Source: Verrucomicrobiota bacterium
Lineage (GTDB): Bacteria > Verrucomicrobiota > Verrucomicrobiia > JADLBR01
Assembly (NCBI GenBank): GCA_029560585.1
Contig: JAKQKQ010000093.1
Location: forward strand, 1-64,000
Direction: 5' to 3'
Length of the DNA: 64,000 bases
Part shown: positions 42,801-57,800 of the stretch, one piece after another
Numbering within the stretch: the first letter of the stretch is position 1
Layout of the letters: every line of letters begins with the position of its first letter
Notes under the pieces: generated by a model
The model's database searches: none
Told to the model about the DNA's origin: nothing
What the model saw: the letters and a program-made list of their open reading frames with translations, nothing else
Position numbers and translations under genes: made by a program

Positions 42801-45800
42801 GCCCCTAGACTTCTTGATCTCGATGAACCGCCGCAAATTTCTCCAACGCACGGCCGGCGCCGCCGCGTCCCTCGCCTTCCCCACCATCATCCCCGCCTCG
42901 GCGCTCGGACGAGACGGGAGGGTAGCCCCATCGAACCGGATCGTCATGGGGTTCATCGGCCTCGGCGGCCAGGGCACGCGTAACCTCCAGCAGTTCGTCC
43001 AGATCCCCGAGGTGCAGATCGTCGCGCTCTGCGACGTCGACAACGGCGTTGGCCAATATAACAACCTGTATCAATTCTCCGGCAGCACCGATGCCGGCCG
43101 CGCCCCCGCCAAGGCCCGCGCCACACAGTGGCTCGCGGACGTCGGTCGCCCCGTCGGCCCCAAAGATATAGCGACCTACTCGGATTTTCGCGAACTGCTC
43201 GCCCGCCCCGACATCGACGCGGTCACCTGTTGCACCCCCGACCACTGGCACGGGCTCGTCACGATCCACGCCGCAAAATCCGGCAAGGACATCTACTGCG
43301 AGAAACCGCTGGTGAACTCGATCCCCGAGGGCCGCGCCGTGTGCGATGCCGTCCGCCGCTACGGGCGCGTGCTCCAGACAGGGAGCCACGAGCGCTCCAA
43401 CGACACCGTGCGCTACACCTGCGAGCTGGTCCGCAATGGGCGCATCGGCAAGCTCCACACCATGCGGGTCAACATGCCCAACACCGACCCGCACCACCTC
43501 AAGCTCCTAGAAAATCGCGGCCCGAAACCCACGATGCCCATACCCGAGGGCTTCGATTACGAGATGTGGCTCGGCCCCGCCGAATGGGCCCCCTACACCC
43601 AAGAACGCACCCACTTCTGGTGGCGCTACATCCTCGCCACCGGCGGCGGCGAGATCACCGACCGCGGCGCGCACATCATCGACATCGGCCAGTTCGTCAA
43701 CGACAGCGACAACTCGGGCCCCGTCGAACTCGTCGCCAAAGGCCACTCGCTCGGCAACGGCCTATTCGATTCCTTCATCACCTACGACTTCGAGGCCACC
43801 TACGCCAACGGCGTCAAGATGTTCGGCGGAAGCGAGGGCGAGCGCGGCATCAAGTTCGAGGGCGACAAGGGATGGATCTTCGTCCACATCCACGGCGGCC
43901 GCCTCGAGGCCTCCTCCCCAGACCTGCTCCGCGAAAAGATCGGCCCCGGCGAATTCCACACGCAGCGCAGTCCCGGCCACCACCGCAATTTCATCGAGTG
44001 CGTGCAAGCCCGCCGCCGCCCGATCGCCCACGAGGAGATCGGCCACCGCACCGCGACCTTCTGCCACCTGATCAACATCGCGCTCCTCACCGGCCGCAAG
44101 GTCCAGTGGGATCCCGCCGCGGAGCGCATCACCAACGACGAAAACCTCAACCGCCTCGTCGCCAAGCCCATGCGCAGCCCGTGGCGCATCTGAGCCCGCA
44201 GCACGATCACCGAAAAGAAAGGCAACCCACCATGAAGCCAGCCCACATCGCAAGATACCTCGCAACCCTCGCCATCGCCGCGCTCGCGTCGCACGCCTTC
44301 GCGGCCGATGCCCCGGCACCCTCGCCCGCCGACATCGACACCGGCCTCGCATCCATCAAGGAATACGACTACGGCCAGACGCGCGAGAATCTCGTCAAGA
44401 TCTCGGACATCATCGCCATCGCCCGCAAGGACAAGGCCGCGCTCGCCAAAGTCGAGAAAGCCATGGCCGGCTTCATCGAGGGCGAGGCGAGCCTCGCCTC
44501 GAAGCAGTTCGTCTGCGGCCAGCTCGGCTACATCGGCACCGACGCCTCCGTCCCCGCGCTCGCCAAGCTCCTCGCCAGTGACGACACCGCCGACATGGCC
44601 CGCATGGCACTGGAGCGCATCCCCGGCGACGTGGCCGAAGGCGCCCTGATCGATGCCACCAAAAAGACCGAGGGTCTCCACCTCGTCGGCCTTCTCAATA
44701 CCCTCGGCGAACGCCGCGCCAAGAAGGCCGAGGCCGTATTAGAGAAATCACTCAAGAGCACCGACGCCGGCGTGATGACGGCCGCGGCAGCCGCCCTCGG
44801 CAAGCTCGGTTCCCCCGACGGCGTCAAGGCCCTGGAGGAAGCCCGCTCCAAGGCGCCCGCCGGCACCAAAGCCATCGTCGAGGACGCCATCCTCGTCGCC
44901 GCCGATCGCATGCGCGCCGCCGGAGACAAGGCCGAGGCCAAGGCCATCTACGACAGGGCAGTCCACAATTCCGACTTCTCCGTCCAGGCCCGCGCCGCCG
45001 CCTTCGAGGGCCTCGCGCGATGCGGCGGCGATGTCACCGACCTCATCAAGGGCGCCCTCGCCCCCAGCGGCGAACCCATGCTCCAGCAACTGGTATTTGC
45101 CCTCATCCGCGAGATCCCAACGTCCATCCCCACCGCCAAAGCCGCCGAACTGCTGTCCACCCTCTCCCCCGATCTCCAGGTGCGCATGATCGCCGCCCTC
45201 GAGGACCGCGGCGACAAGCAGGCCCACAGGCCCATCGCCGAACTCGCCAAATCCTCCAAGGAGAATCTTGTCAAGGCCGCCGCCCTCGCCGCCCTCGCCA
45301 AACTCGGCGACGACAGCGACATCGCGGTCCTCGTCGCCGCTGCGGCAGGCAACGACAAAGAACCCAAGGAATCTGCCGAATTCAGCCTCTCGCGGCTCGC
45401 CGCCAAGGGCACCGACGAGGCATTGCTGAAGCAATTGGCCGACGCCCCTGAGGCCGAGAAGACCGTCATCATCAAGGCCATCGCTGCCCGGAACATGGCC
45501 TCCGGCGTGCCCGCCCTCTTCACCGAGGCCAAGGGCCAGAATCAGAGGGTGCGCGTCGAGGCCGTGCGCGCCCTCGGTGAGGTCGCCCCGCCCAAGAGTC
45601 TCCCGGAACTCGTCGCGCTGCAATTGGCCACCGAGAACCCGGCGGAACAGGCCGAGATCGAGAAGGCCGTGGTCGCCACCGCCCGCCGTACCCCAGAGGG
45701 ACAGCCCAAAGCCAAACTCGTGCTCGCGGCGCTTGAAAAGGCGGACAAAGACGCCGCAAAGGCTTCGATCTTCCGTGCGCTCGGCATGCTCGGCGACCCG

Positions 45801-48800
45801 GACGGTCTCGCGCCCCTCAAGGGGGCCCTCGGCGGCGGCTCAGACGAACTCCGCACCGCGGCCATCAAGGCCCTCAACGAATGGCCCGATGCCACGCCCC
45901 TCAACGACCTCCTCGAAGCCGCAAAATCCGCACCGGCCCCCGCACAGAAACTCCTCGCCTGGCGCGCGTTCATCAAGCTCGCCAGCCTCAACGAGAAGGA
46001 GAACGCCGCCGGCGCCCTCGCCAACTACAAGACGGCCATCGAGACCGCCAACGACGATGGCATCAAGCGCCTCGCGCTCTCCCGCATCGCGGGTATCCCC
46101 AATGGTGGCGCCATGAAACTCGCCGCCGCGCAGTTGGAGAAGGAGTCCCTCCGCGCCGAGGCCGAGGCCGCGATTCTCAAAATCGCCGGCAAGATGAAGC
46201 CCGACGCCCTCGCGAAAACGAAGGAAACCCTCCAGAAACTCGCCGACTCCGGCTCCACCGACGACGTCAAGAAGCAGGCCAAGAACCTGCTCAAGAAAGC
46301 CGGGGGCTGACCCCGGCTGCGCCAGATCATTTCGGGGGAACCTCCGGATCGCCCGCATGGCCGCGCGAACGCGGCCCTGCGAGCGCCTGATCCAGAACTG
46401 CTAACCGGCACCCCCGCCTTCACCCGACAGCGGCCCACGCGGGCCCTTTCGGCGGCACCCCATCCGTCTTCCGAGCGACATCCCTGCGCGGTTTCTCCTC
46501 TTTCCCTGAACGCCACGTGCCACCCCGATCCTCAAAAAACCACTCGCCACGAGCGTCATTCATTTCGCCGGAACACCTCGATCTCCCTCTTCCCCGAAAA
46601 AGTCTTCTCCAGATGATATCCCCCATCCACTATCGACTTCAGGCGCCTGAAGTACCTTTCCTCCCGCCCGGCCTCACCCCGCCCGGGATCAAACTGGAAT
46701 CCCCCCGTCACCAGCACGTATTTCGGTCTCCGCGCGAACACCTCATCCAGGATCCCCTCCGGCGGAACCCCCACCCAACCATGCTCATCTTCATACGCCA
46801 GCGACGGATGCACGTACTTCGTCGGAGGCACGGTATTCAACAATAAATACAATAAGTGATCGCCATTCGCGGTATACACATAATCATTCGTTCCCACACG
46901 GCCCCTCAGGAAATCCGCCACATCATATATAATGTTCTTTTTCTTATAATATTTTTCATAGTTCTTCCAGATCGTGGGGCCCGCAACCCCAATAATCGAA
47001 ATGCACGCACCCACCTGGGCGAATATCCGCGTTCTCCGCCCAGGCAGCACCGTCGAAGACAATCCGATTCCCATCATCACGCTTATCGGCAAGAACGCCT
47101 GCGCCGCATAATGATGGAAGTATCTCCCCGGATATATTGCAGCGCAAATTGACCCGCATAGCCACAGGATGACGCAATACACGCTCAGCCGGTCCCGCCA
47201 GCGCCGCCAATCCCATATCAGCACGGCGATCGTGAAACCAAGGACAATCCGCGTGAACGATTCCGAGAATATCCGGTCCCGAATGAACTCATAGGCATCT
47301 TCGAACCTGATGGCCCGGCCATAGTTCCGCGACACAGTGAACGATGCCTCCCAGAATTCTCCAAAGTGGCCCCCGATCGAATACCCCACGACTATCAGCG
47401 CGAACGGAATTCCAAATCCGGCCGACAGCGATACCGCATTCCGCGCCAGATACTTGATCCGGACCCCCCAGCGTGCCTCGGGATGTTGGAGCAGCGACAG
47501 CAGCGCGACGCCCACCGCGAGCGCGAGAAAATCAAACAACACCAGGTACTTTATGATAAATCCCACACCCATGAGCAGGCCGGAACAAAACAGGCCGATC
47601 GGGCTCTTGGATCTGAACCAAACGTAAAAAGAGGCGGCGACGAATGGCAGAAAGAACACCTCGGCGTTCGCCGACAGGAATGCTCGCGACGACGCCATCA
47701 AATAGACATAGATCGCCGCGCCCAAGAGGCCGGCCGTCTTTTGCTGCGCCGTGACGCTGGCTGTTATGACATATATCAGGAGGGCGGTGCCGGATATCAG
47801 TAGGATTGCACAGACATTTACCGCGAGGATTGCGTTCTTGAATACTGCAACGATCGGCATCAGCAGGAGAAACAACCCTATCGGCTTGGTGTCCCAGACG
47901 TCCACGTAGTAGGTGGCTCCATGGATCATTTGTTTGGTGATCAGAATGTAGGTTGTAACATCCCATGATATTGGCTGGGTGATCACCGCGAACCGAAACG
48001 CGATTGTCAGGAGCAGCAGGCACGCGTAGGTGATCAGGAGAGTTCGGGCCGGCCGACGGGATCGGTGATCGGGCCGGTCAAGCGCGGCGAGATTCTCCTC
48101 AGCTGTTGGACTGGGCACTTGTGTCATGAAACAATGGGGTCCGAATGCGGGGCGGACCCCAAAAGGTCGGGATCTTCGCGCGGATCTTCCGCCAGGCCCC
48201 GGCGAAACGCCAGCGGGCGAAGGGCTCACCGCCCCGCCCCGCCGCCAATGCCGCGCGCACGCCAAACACCGCCAACCTCACTCCACCCGCAGCGGGATCA
48301 CCAGATTCCACGTATTCGACGCGGCGCGAAAGCCGCCGGGGCCATCGGCGGTGGCGGCGAAGAGAAACGCGGGCTTCCCATTTTGGAACAGCAGCTGCGG
48401 TCGCTCCAGCGAACCCTGCGTGGTCTCGGTCCCATCGCTCCAGCGCACGGTCCGTGAGTACGCCTTTGGTTCCGGCGATGGGTGCCAAACCAGTCCGTCT
48501 GCGGACGTCGCGTGTATGCCGGCGTGTTTCTCACCGGTGATCCCTCCCGTCATGTCCTTCGCGATCATCTCGAAGTGATCGCCCGACTCCCAGATATAAG
48601 GATCCTCGACGAAGTTGCCGCCGGGCAATTGCAGGACGGGCTCATCAGAAATGCGCTCGTAGGGCCCCTCAAATGTCGCGGCCCGCGCGGCCCCGAGTCG
48701 GAGTCCCTGCGGCGTGTTGGACCGATAGACCAGCAGCACGCTCCCATCGCGCCGCACGCAGGCGGCGGGATTCGTCACGATCTTCGCATCCCATTTGCCC

Positions 48801-51800
48801 GGCCTCGGTTCCAATATCGGCCGATCGCGGCGCGCCCATGGCCCGCGCACGGAGCGCGCCGTCGCCAGCCCGATCCGGATATTGTCGTACGACCGCCCCA
48901 GCTTCGCCTTCCCCGACCGCAGCTCCTCCTCCCCCGGCGCATTGCCCACATACGTGCTCCCAATGTAATAGAGCAGGAAGGTGTCCCCCGACTTGTTGAT
49001 CGTCGGGTTGTGCGTCATCCGCCCGTCCCAGGATCCCTCGCCCCGGACGGGCAAGACAACCTCCTCGAAATGGTATGGTCCCTCGGGCCGGTCCGACGAT
49101 GCCCTCACGACCTCCGAGTAGAACACGTACCCCTCGAAAAATGGGTAGCGCTTCGGCCACCGCGACGCGAACATGTGATATCGTCCGTCCTCTCCTCGGA
49201 TCACCGACCCGCACCAGACCCAGTAGCCCTCCATCCGGAATCCCCCGCCCACCGGCGCCGGCAAAAGCCGATCGGAGAATCCTCCCGCAAAAGCCAGCGT
49301 CGCTCCCACCAACGTCACGGCCGACCAGACCCCTAAGAATCTCCCAAGCCAATGGACCTTCGCCCGAATCACTCCGACCATGACCCAAGCCTAGGGCCCG
49401 GAAGATCCGGCGTCGAGTGGGACCCTCGCCCACGCCACACCGCGGGAGAAATCAACCCTCTGCCGTTGAGTCGCCGTCTGCCATGGGCCATGGTTTCATT
49501 GTCCTAACGCGCGGCGCCCGCGACATTAATCTCTATCAGATGAAATCTGAAGCCGCCCAGACCAGGAGGAACACCTTGCGATTCCGCCTAATCACCGTTG
49601 CGGCGGCCTGCATCTGCGCGCTGCTGTCGGCGGAGCGCCCCCAGGGCGCTTGCCACAGGGCAAGGTCGTTGGCGCTCCAGCGATGAACATGGACATCTTC
49701 CCGACCCTCTGCGACCTCTGTCGCCTGCCCAAGCCCGAGGGTCTGGAGGGCACGACCCTGCTGCCGGTATTAATGGGCGCGGATAACGGAAAGGGACGAT
49801 ACGCACTTTCCGAAAACTACCGGGATGGCTTCGCCGGACGCATGATCCGAACCCCGCGATGGAAATACTTCTTCTACACCAGCGGCGAAGAATACCTCTA
49901 CGACATGGACGCCGATCCCGGCGAAGAGACGAATCTGGCCCGGGATCCCGCCCATCGGGCAACGGCGGAAGAACTGAAGGCGAGGGCGTCCGTCGGTTGG
50001 ATAGAAGAACCCACGAAACAACAGAAGACCGCGGCCGGACGCCGTGGCAACACCCAACGCCGCGGGGGCGGAAAAAGGAAAACCGGCAGAGAGGGCTAAG
50101 CCTCAATACTGTTCACATGAGTGGCATGGCCGTCTTGGCCATGCGTGCCCTGATGGCTCATCGGCGGGACGCCGATGTCACTTTCCCTGCAAGGTGAACG
50201 GCATTGGGCCTACGGTTTCTTCCCGATCACTTTGAAGAACTGCGGGTTTGAGCCATCGGGAGTGATATCGATGTCGATCATGCCGGATGGTTCATCATAG
50301 GTCGGCGAGAATCCCGTCAGTGGGTTCCACGTCCTAAGATCCTGTGACCTGTCGATCCCGATGGTCAGATGGAAGTGGCCGGTACCACGATCCCTCTCCA
50401 TCTGTGGACAGCCGAGCGCCAGTGTCTGCATGTCGCTGTCGCGGTAGAGGTCCATTCCAAGCCGATTGTCGTGGATCAGGGTGCGCAGATCCGTGGAGTC
50501 CACCAGCGGATCGAAGCCAAGGGATGCCATGTTGACCTCAGCCTCATTGGTCACCCCGTCTCCATCCTCATCGGCGTCCGGCGCCAGCCCACGGCCGGTG
50601 AGATTGATATCGAACGGATTCTCGTCGGCGTCATTGCTGGTGATGTGCAGTGCGGCGCTTTTCGATCCGGCAGTTGCCGTGGCAAAGCGCACGGTGAAGG
50701 TCGTGCTGCCGTTCGGCCCGCCAACGGCCGTGGCCTGAAGTGTAAAGAGGTGAAAGTCTGCCGCGTTCGTGCCATCGAAAGTGATCCCCATGCCGGTCAG
50801 CGTGGAACCGAACCCAGTGTTCTTGATGGTGAACTCTCGGCTGGACGTCGCCCATGTCAATGACGCGCCGAAGGCGACAGTCGATGCTCCATCCACGAGA
50901 TTCGTGCCCGCAGGCTGCTCCACCGCGATCTCCGGATCGCCGCTATCGTACCGGGCCATCGCGATGTCGGATTGATACCACGTGCCGTAATCGGTGACGT
51001 ACCCCGCGACCACGATCTTGCCGTCGGGCTGCAGGGCCGCGCTCTGGCCGTAGGCATTCACGGAAGCGAAGCTGGTGGTGACCTTCCCGCTGCCGTTGAA
51101 GGTCGTGTCGAGAACCCCGTTGGTGGTGTACCGCGCCAGTGCGAAACCGAGCCCGAAGACGGCGTCGTCGGCGTCGCCCGCGACCAAGATCTTGCCGTCC
51201 GGCTGAATCGCGATGCTCCGTCCGTGGGAATTGCCGGCACCGACCGGCGTGATCACTTTTCCGGTGCCGTTGAACGTGGTGTCGAGGACGCCGTTGGTGC
51301 TTAACCGCACAAGGGCGAAATGGTCGTTGGTGCTGGTCCCCACGTATCCCGCCACGAGGATCTTCTGATCGCTTTGCACTGCCACGGACTGGCCATAGGC
51401 CCAGTTGGCGGGGCCGCCGAAATCGGTGGTGAGCTTCCCGTCGCCGCTGAACGTCGTGTCCAGCGTCCCGTTGGTGAGGACGCGGGCGAGGGCGAAATGG
51501 TAGCCGTTCGACATCATGGCGTACCCCGCGGCGAGGATCCGGCCGTTGGATTGGATGGCGACCGCGCAGCACTGATCGTCGTCGGTGCCGAATGAGGTGG
51601 TAAGCTTCCCGTCGCTGCTGAACGTCGTGTCCAGAACGCCGTTCGTGGTGTAGCGCGCCAGCCCGAAGTCGTACCTGTTGTTGGCGGGGGTGTAGACGTA
51701 CCCCGCCGCCACGATTCTGCCGTCGGCTTGCACCGCAACCGCTTGGGCAGTGTCGTTGGAGGTCCCGACCAGGGTGGCAACCATCCCGCCGCTTCCGAAA

Positions 51801-54800
51801 GACGAGTCCAGGACTCCGTTCGTGGTGTAACGGGCTACCAAGAACTTGTTGGAGACGACACCGCCCGCGGTCACGATTTTCCCGTCTGCCTGCAACGCTA
51901 CGGCGTAATATGCGGCAACGCTGTTGGTCACCTTCCCGGACCCATTGAAGGTCGTGTCCAGGCTCCCGTCGCCGCAGTAACGCATCAAGACCCCTCCCAG
52001 AGAAGAGAAGCCCGCGACCACAATCCTGCCGTCCGGCTGCACCGCCAGCGCCCATCCTTTGTCTTCGTACGCGCCGAACTCGGTCACGATCTTTCCGGTG
52101 CCGTTGAAAGTCGGGTCCAGATCACCGGGTGCCGCGGCGGAAGGCCGGGGAGCCACAAGCAAGAGTACGCCCCAGAGCGAAGCAACAGCCCAACGGTATC
52201 CGGTCTTCCCCGCAAACAGAGATGGTGCACGTCCGCCCGAGGACCGTGCAATAGAAGGGGCACGGAGTACATTCATGGGTCAAGGTTCCTTCCCAATCAC
52301 TCTGAAGAACCGCCGACTCGATCCATCGGGCGTGATGTCGATATCGATCAGGCCCGCCGGCTCGTCATACGTGGGCGAGAATCCCGTCAGAGACAGCCAG
52401 GTGCCGAGACTCTGTGACGCCTCGATTCCGATCGTCAGGTGGAAGTGACCGGTCCCGGGGTCTTTCTCTAACAATGGGTAGCCGAGGGCCAGCGCCCGCA
52501 TGTCGCTCGCGCGGTAGAGGTCCATCCCGAGGGCATTGTCATGGATCAGGTCGCGAAGGCTGCTCGAGTCCACCAGGGGATCAAAGCCGAGGGATGCCAT
52601 GTTGACCTCGGCCTCATTGGTCACCCCGTCTCCATCCTCATCGGCGTCCGGCGCGATGCCACGCCCGGTGAGATTGATGTCGAAGGGATTCTCATCGCCA
52701 TCGTTGCTGGCGATGTGCAGGGCGGCGCTGTTCGACCCGGCGGTCGTCGGGGCAAAGCGCACGGTGAATGTCGTGCTGCCATCCGGCCCGCCCACGGCCA
52801 TCGCCGGACTGGCTGAGACAGAAAAGTCGCCCGCGTTCGTGCCGTCGAAAGTGATCCCCATGCCGGTCAGGGTGGAACCAAACCCGGTGTTCTTGATGGT
52901 GAACTCACGGCTGGAGGTCGCCCCCGTCAATACCGTGCCGAAGCCGACGCTCGCCGCCCCATCCACCAAGTTCGTACCCGCAGGCTGCTCCACCGCGATC
53001 TCCGGATCGCCGCTGTCATACCGCGCCAGCGCAAAGTCGCCACTTGTGAAGTCCGTGCAGGCTCCCCCGACGAGGATCTTGCCGTCGGCCTGCACGGCCA
53101 CGCTAGCACCCATGCCGTGCCTGGTGCCAAACGGGGTCGTGACCTTTCCGCCAGTGCCAAATGTCGTGTCCAAAACCCCGTTGGTGGCGTAGCGCACCAG
53201 GGCGAAATAGAAGGTGGTGCCAACGGCGCAACTTCCCGCGACGAGGATCTTCCCATCCGACTGCAGCGCGATGCTCTCCCCACTGTCGTCCCCCGTGCCC
53301 ACGGGGGTGACCACCTTTCCACCCGTGCCGAACGTCGTGTCCAGGGCCCCGGCGGTGGCGTAACGCACCACGGCGATGTCGTCGTTGGTGCCGGTATAGG
53401 TAGTTCCGGCGACGAGGATCTTGCCGTCGGATTGGACCGCCACGGCCTTGCCATAATCCGCGCCCGTGCGGATGGGGGTGCTCACCTTGCCGGTACCGCT
53501 GCCAAACGCGGAGTCCGGGTTCCCGCCCGTGGTGTAGCGAGCCACCGCGAAATCGTAGCCGCCGGAGCCGGCATACCCCGCGACGACGATCTTGCCGTCA
53601 GTCTGAAGTGCCACGCTGTTTGCTCGGTCATCACCGCTGAACGCGGTGGTGACCTTGCCGTCGGTGCTGAAGCTCGTGTCCAGGACACCGTTGGTCAGGT
53701 AGCGCACCGCCCCAAAGTCGTAGTCGGCGACATTCTTCGCAAAACCCGCGACGACGATCTTGCCATCGGATTGCACCGCCACGCACTGGCCATAGTCTTC
53801 GACAGTACCAACGTGGGTGATGACCTTGCCATTGCCGTTCGTGCCAAAGGTCGTGTCCATGACGCCATTGGTATGGTAGCGCGCCACCGCGAAGTGGTTG
53901 GTTCCATCGAAGGCCTCGCCCCCGATGAGGATCTTGCCATCGGCCTGCACCGCCACGCCGTTGCCCATGCTGCGGCCGATGCCCATGGTGGTGATGACTT
54001 TTCCGGTGCCGTTGAAATTTGTATCCAGACTCCCATCGGCATTGTAGCGCACCAGCGCGACGTCGTAGATGGCGCCGACATCGGCGCTCCTGGACGCATA
54101 ACCCGTCATGAGGATTTTGCCGTCGGGCTGTACCGCAAGGCTGTAGCTCATGTCATCGGCTGGACCGACAGCGGTCGTGACCGTTCCGGTGCCATTGAGG
54201 GTCGGATCCAAGTCGCCGGGCGCCGCCACGCCCGGCCGGACCACCAGGAAGACCAAAGTGCCCACGAGCAATGCAACGATCCAAGAAGATCCAGTTTTCC
54301 CCGCAAACACAGACGATCCAATAGAAGGGGCACGGAAATCGCTCATAGGTCGCCCTCCCAGACGATGCCATAACCTACCACGGCCACCGGCTCTCAGAAA
54401 CACGAAAAGGTTGGGACCGAACCCCAAGACCCTTGATGCGTGTTGCGCCCATCTTGGGGGCAGCCCTCCTGCCGGCGGGCATTCGGAGTATCACCGGGGG
54501 TGTCAATGAGACGTAGGAGCGCGCTTGCGCGCGATTCGGATCGCCTGCAAGCAGGCTCCTACGATTCGGTGCCTGAATCTTCGAGCTATACGATCTTCTC
54601 GGCCGGACGAAAGCTCGCTGCGCTGCGCAGGTGAAATTGCGCCGCCGCCATCGCCGTCTGCGGATCCCTCCGCTCCAGGGCATCCAGGATCGCCAGATGC
54701 TGCTCGTAGCCGCGCGCCAGCCACGCCGGATCCTCCCGCCCCGCCTCGTAGCTCACCCGCTTGAAAGTCCAGCATCGCCGGATCGCCTCGGCCAGGGCCA

Positions 54801-57800
54801 TGTTGCCGCAGTTGTCCGCGATCGCCAGATGCAGCGCGTAATCCAATTCCCTCGCCACCGCCGCCCAACCCCGCCGCCCCGGCCTCGCCCGCGCCGCCAT
54901 CTCCCGCAGCCGCGCCACATCCTCCGCCCCAATCCGCACCGCCGCCATCGCCGCCGCCTCCGGCTCCAGCAGCTCACGCAGCTGGTGTACCTCCATCAGC
55001 CAATTCTCCGCCCCCGGACGCACCACCGCCCGCCGGTTCACCTCGTGCACCACGATCCCGTCCGCCTCCAGCCGCTGCAGCGCCTGCACCACCGGCGTCC
55101 GGCTCACCCCCAGCTCCCTCGCCAGCCGCGTGCTCTTCAGCTCCGCCCCCCCGCCCAATTCCCCGCGCACGATCCGCAGCAGTATCCGGTCGTACACCCC
55201 GTCCACCAGACTCGCCCCACCCCGAGATTTCCTGTTGACAGCCATCGGCACCTCAGATAAAGTGAATTCACTTTAATACGGCATCGTGGACCTGTCTAGG
55301 GGAAAAGTTCCCAGATTCTGTGTCACGGGCCCAAAAAAGGCACGAAAGTGAATACAGTTCAGGGCAAGATCGGGGACCGCGCGCTCAGGGCCGGGATGGT
55401 CGGCACGGGGATGATCTTCGACGAGACATATCGTCCGTTCTTCGAGCGGGCCCGGGCGGAGGGATTGCACGGGCGGCGATTCGGCCTGGTCGAGGTGCCG
55501 CTGGCGGCGGTGGCGAGCCGGACGGGCAAGCGGGCGGAAGCCTACCGGCGCGCGGCGGGCGGCCGCATCGGGGATTTTCAGAGCTTCTCCGGGGAGACTG
55601 CGGTGGAACGGCTGCTGGACACGGGCGTGGATTTCGTCTGCGTGGCGACGCCGGACGACCGTCATTACGCGGTCGCGCGCAAGGTGCTGGAGGCCGGCAA
55701 GCACCTGCTGGTCGAGAAGCCATCGGTGCTGGCCCTGCACGAACTGGACGAACTGGAGCGGCTGGCCCGAGAGAAGGGCGTCCTGGCCAAGGTCGTCTAT
55801 CACAAACTGCTGGATCCTGATCACAAGAAGTTGCGGACGCTGGTGGCCGATGGCCAACTCCGGCACGCCAACAACGGGTATTGTTCCCTGCTCGAACCCA
55901 AGCAGGTGTCGGGCAGCCAGTTCGCCGAGTGGATCCGCGGCCGCAACCCCGGCACCTACGTGGCGGTGCATTACATCAAGCTGATCGATTTCACCTTCGG
56001 GGGCCGCCTGAAGACCGTGTCCTGCACGGGGCAGCGGGGCATCGTGGGCGAAAGTGGCGGCACGACGTGGGACTCGACGCAGTTGCGGCTCATCTACGAC
56101 CGCGACGATGGCCGGGAGGCCGCGTTCGACATCCACACCAGCTGGGTGACGCCCGACAATTTCCCAGGCTACGTCGAGCAGGAGGTTCAATTCCGTTTCG
56201 ACAACGGCGTCTGGAACGCGCACAGCCGACGGCGGGGCGTCGAGTGCACGATAGAGGGCAAGACGCCCGTCGAGATCAAGATCTCGATGAACAACCACTA
56301 CAACGGCACGTTCCTCGAGCCGTGGGGCGAGCGCTCCCAGCGCGGGTACGGCATCGAGGCGATTGAGCGTTTCGTGCGCGAGGTCGCGACCGTCGAGTTC
56401 GGCGGCCCTTCGGCTGGCCGCGCGGACCGCCTCCGCGAGGCGCGCGCGCTGGCCTACGACGACATCTCGGCGGAGCGGCAGGCGGTCGCGGCGGTCCACG
56501 CCATGGAGGCCATACTCGCGAGGCACGCGGCCGGCGAACCGGACGGCGTGGTGCGCGTCAATCACGATGGCAAGGGGCTGGTGCTCTTCCTCCCCGGCGC
56601 CGCCAAGCCCGAAGTGCTCTACGAGGGGAAGGTCTGGCGGGAACCCGCTTGAGAATTCCCACAACCACATTTTCCAAACACACTGATCAACAAGGAGAAT
56701 CCCATGACAACCGCAACATCCGCTCCCGCTGACGCGATCGAGCACGCCAACGAACCGAAGTCCAACGCTGTGCGCCTCCGCCTGACGCGCGTCGAACCGC
56801 GCTGCCAGCGCACCTTCACGCCGAGCCTCGCCGCGATCGACAAGGCCCAGGGCTCCTACGTGTTCACCGCGGAGGGGCGCCGCCTCGCCGACTTCGCCTC
56901 CGGCGTCCTGGTGGTGAACCTCGGGCACAATCCGGCCCGCTGGTGGCAGCGCCTCTGGAACTACATGGGCATCGGCCCAGGCCAGGGCGACCAGGGATTC
57001 CTGTCCGCTGTTCCCCTCACCGCCTACAACGCGGTCCCCGAGATCGAGGTGCGCGCCTGCGAGCGATTGATCGAGACGCTGCGCGCCCAGCCGGGCGGCG
57101 CGCGCTGCGAGCAGGTGCTGTGGGGCGCCAGCGGAAGCGAGGCGATCCAAAAGGCCCTATGGTGCTCCCTTGCCCACAAGCCCGGCAAGGATGTCATTCT
57201 CGCCACCCGCCACGGCTTCCACGGCAAGAAGGGTCTTGCACGTGCCGTCACGGGCACCGAGAAGGATCCCGACCGCGATCCCCGCGTGCGGTTCATCGCA
57301 TTCCCCACGGCAGAATGCGCGGATACATCGCGGCGCCGCGAGAAACTCGACCTCGCCCCATACGAGCGCGAGCTCGCCTCGATCAAGGCGGAATATGGCG
57401 ATCGCCTCGGTTCCCTGATCACCGAGCCCTACCTCGGTGGCGGCGGCTCTTTCCACCCCCAGCACGAATACCTCCAATTGCTCCAACGCTTCTGCCGCGA
57501 GAACGACATGGTCTTCATCCTGGATGAGGTGCAGGCGAACTTTGGACGCACCGGAAAGTTGTTCGCGTTCACGCAGTACGGCCTCGAGCCGGACATCGTC
57601 GTGCTGGGCAAGGGCCTCGGCAACGGCGTGCCCGTCGCGGCAGCGGTTGGCCGCGCCGACATCTTCGCGTCCCTCGGCTATGGCGAGGGATCGGACACTT
57701 ACAGCGGCAACCCCCTCGCCTGCGCCGCCGTGCTGGCCACGCTCGACGAATTCGCCGACGGCAAAGTGATGGCGCATGCCGCGAAGCTCGCAGAGATCAT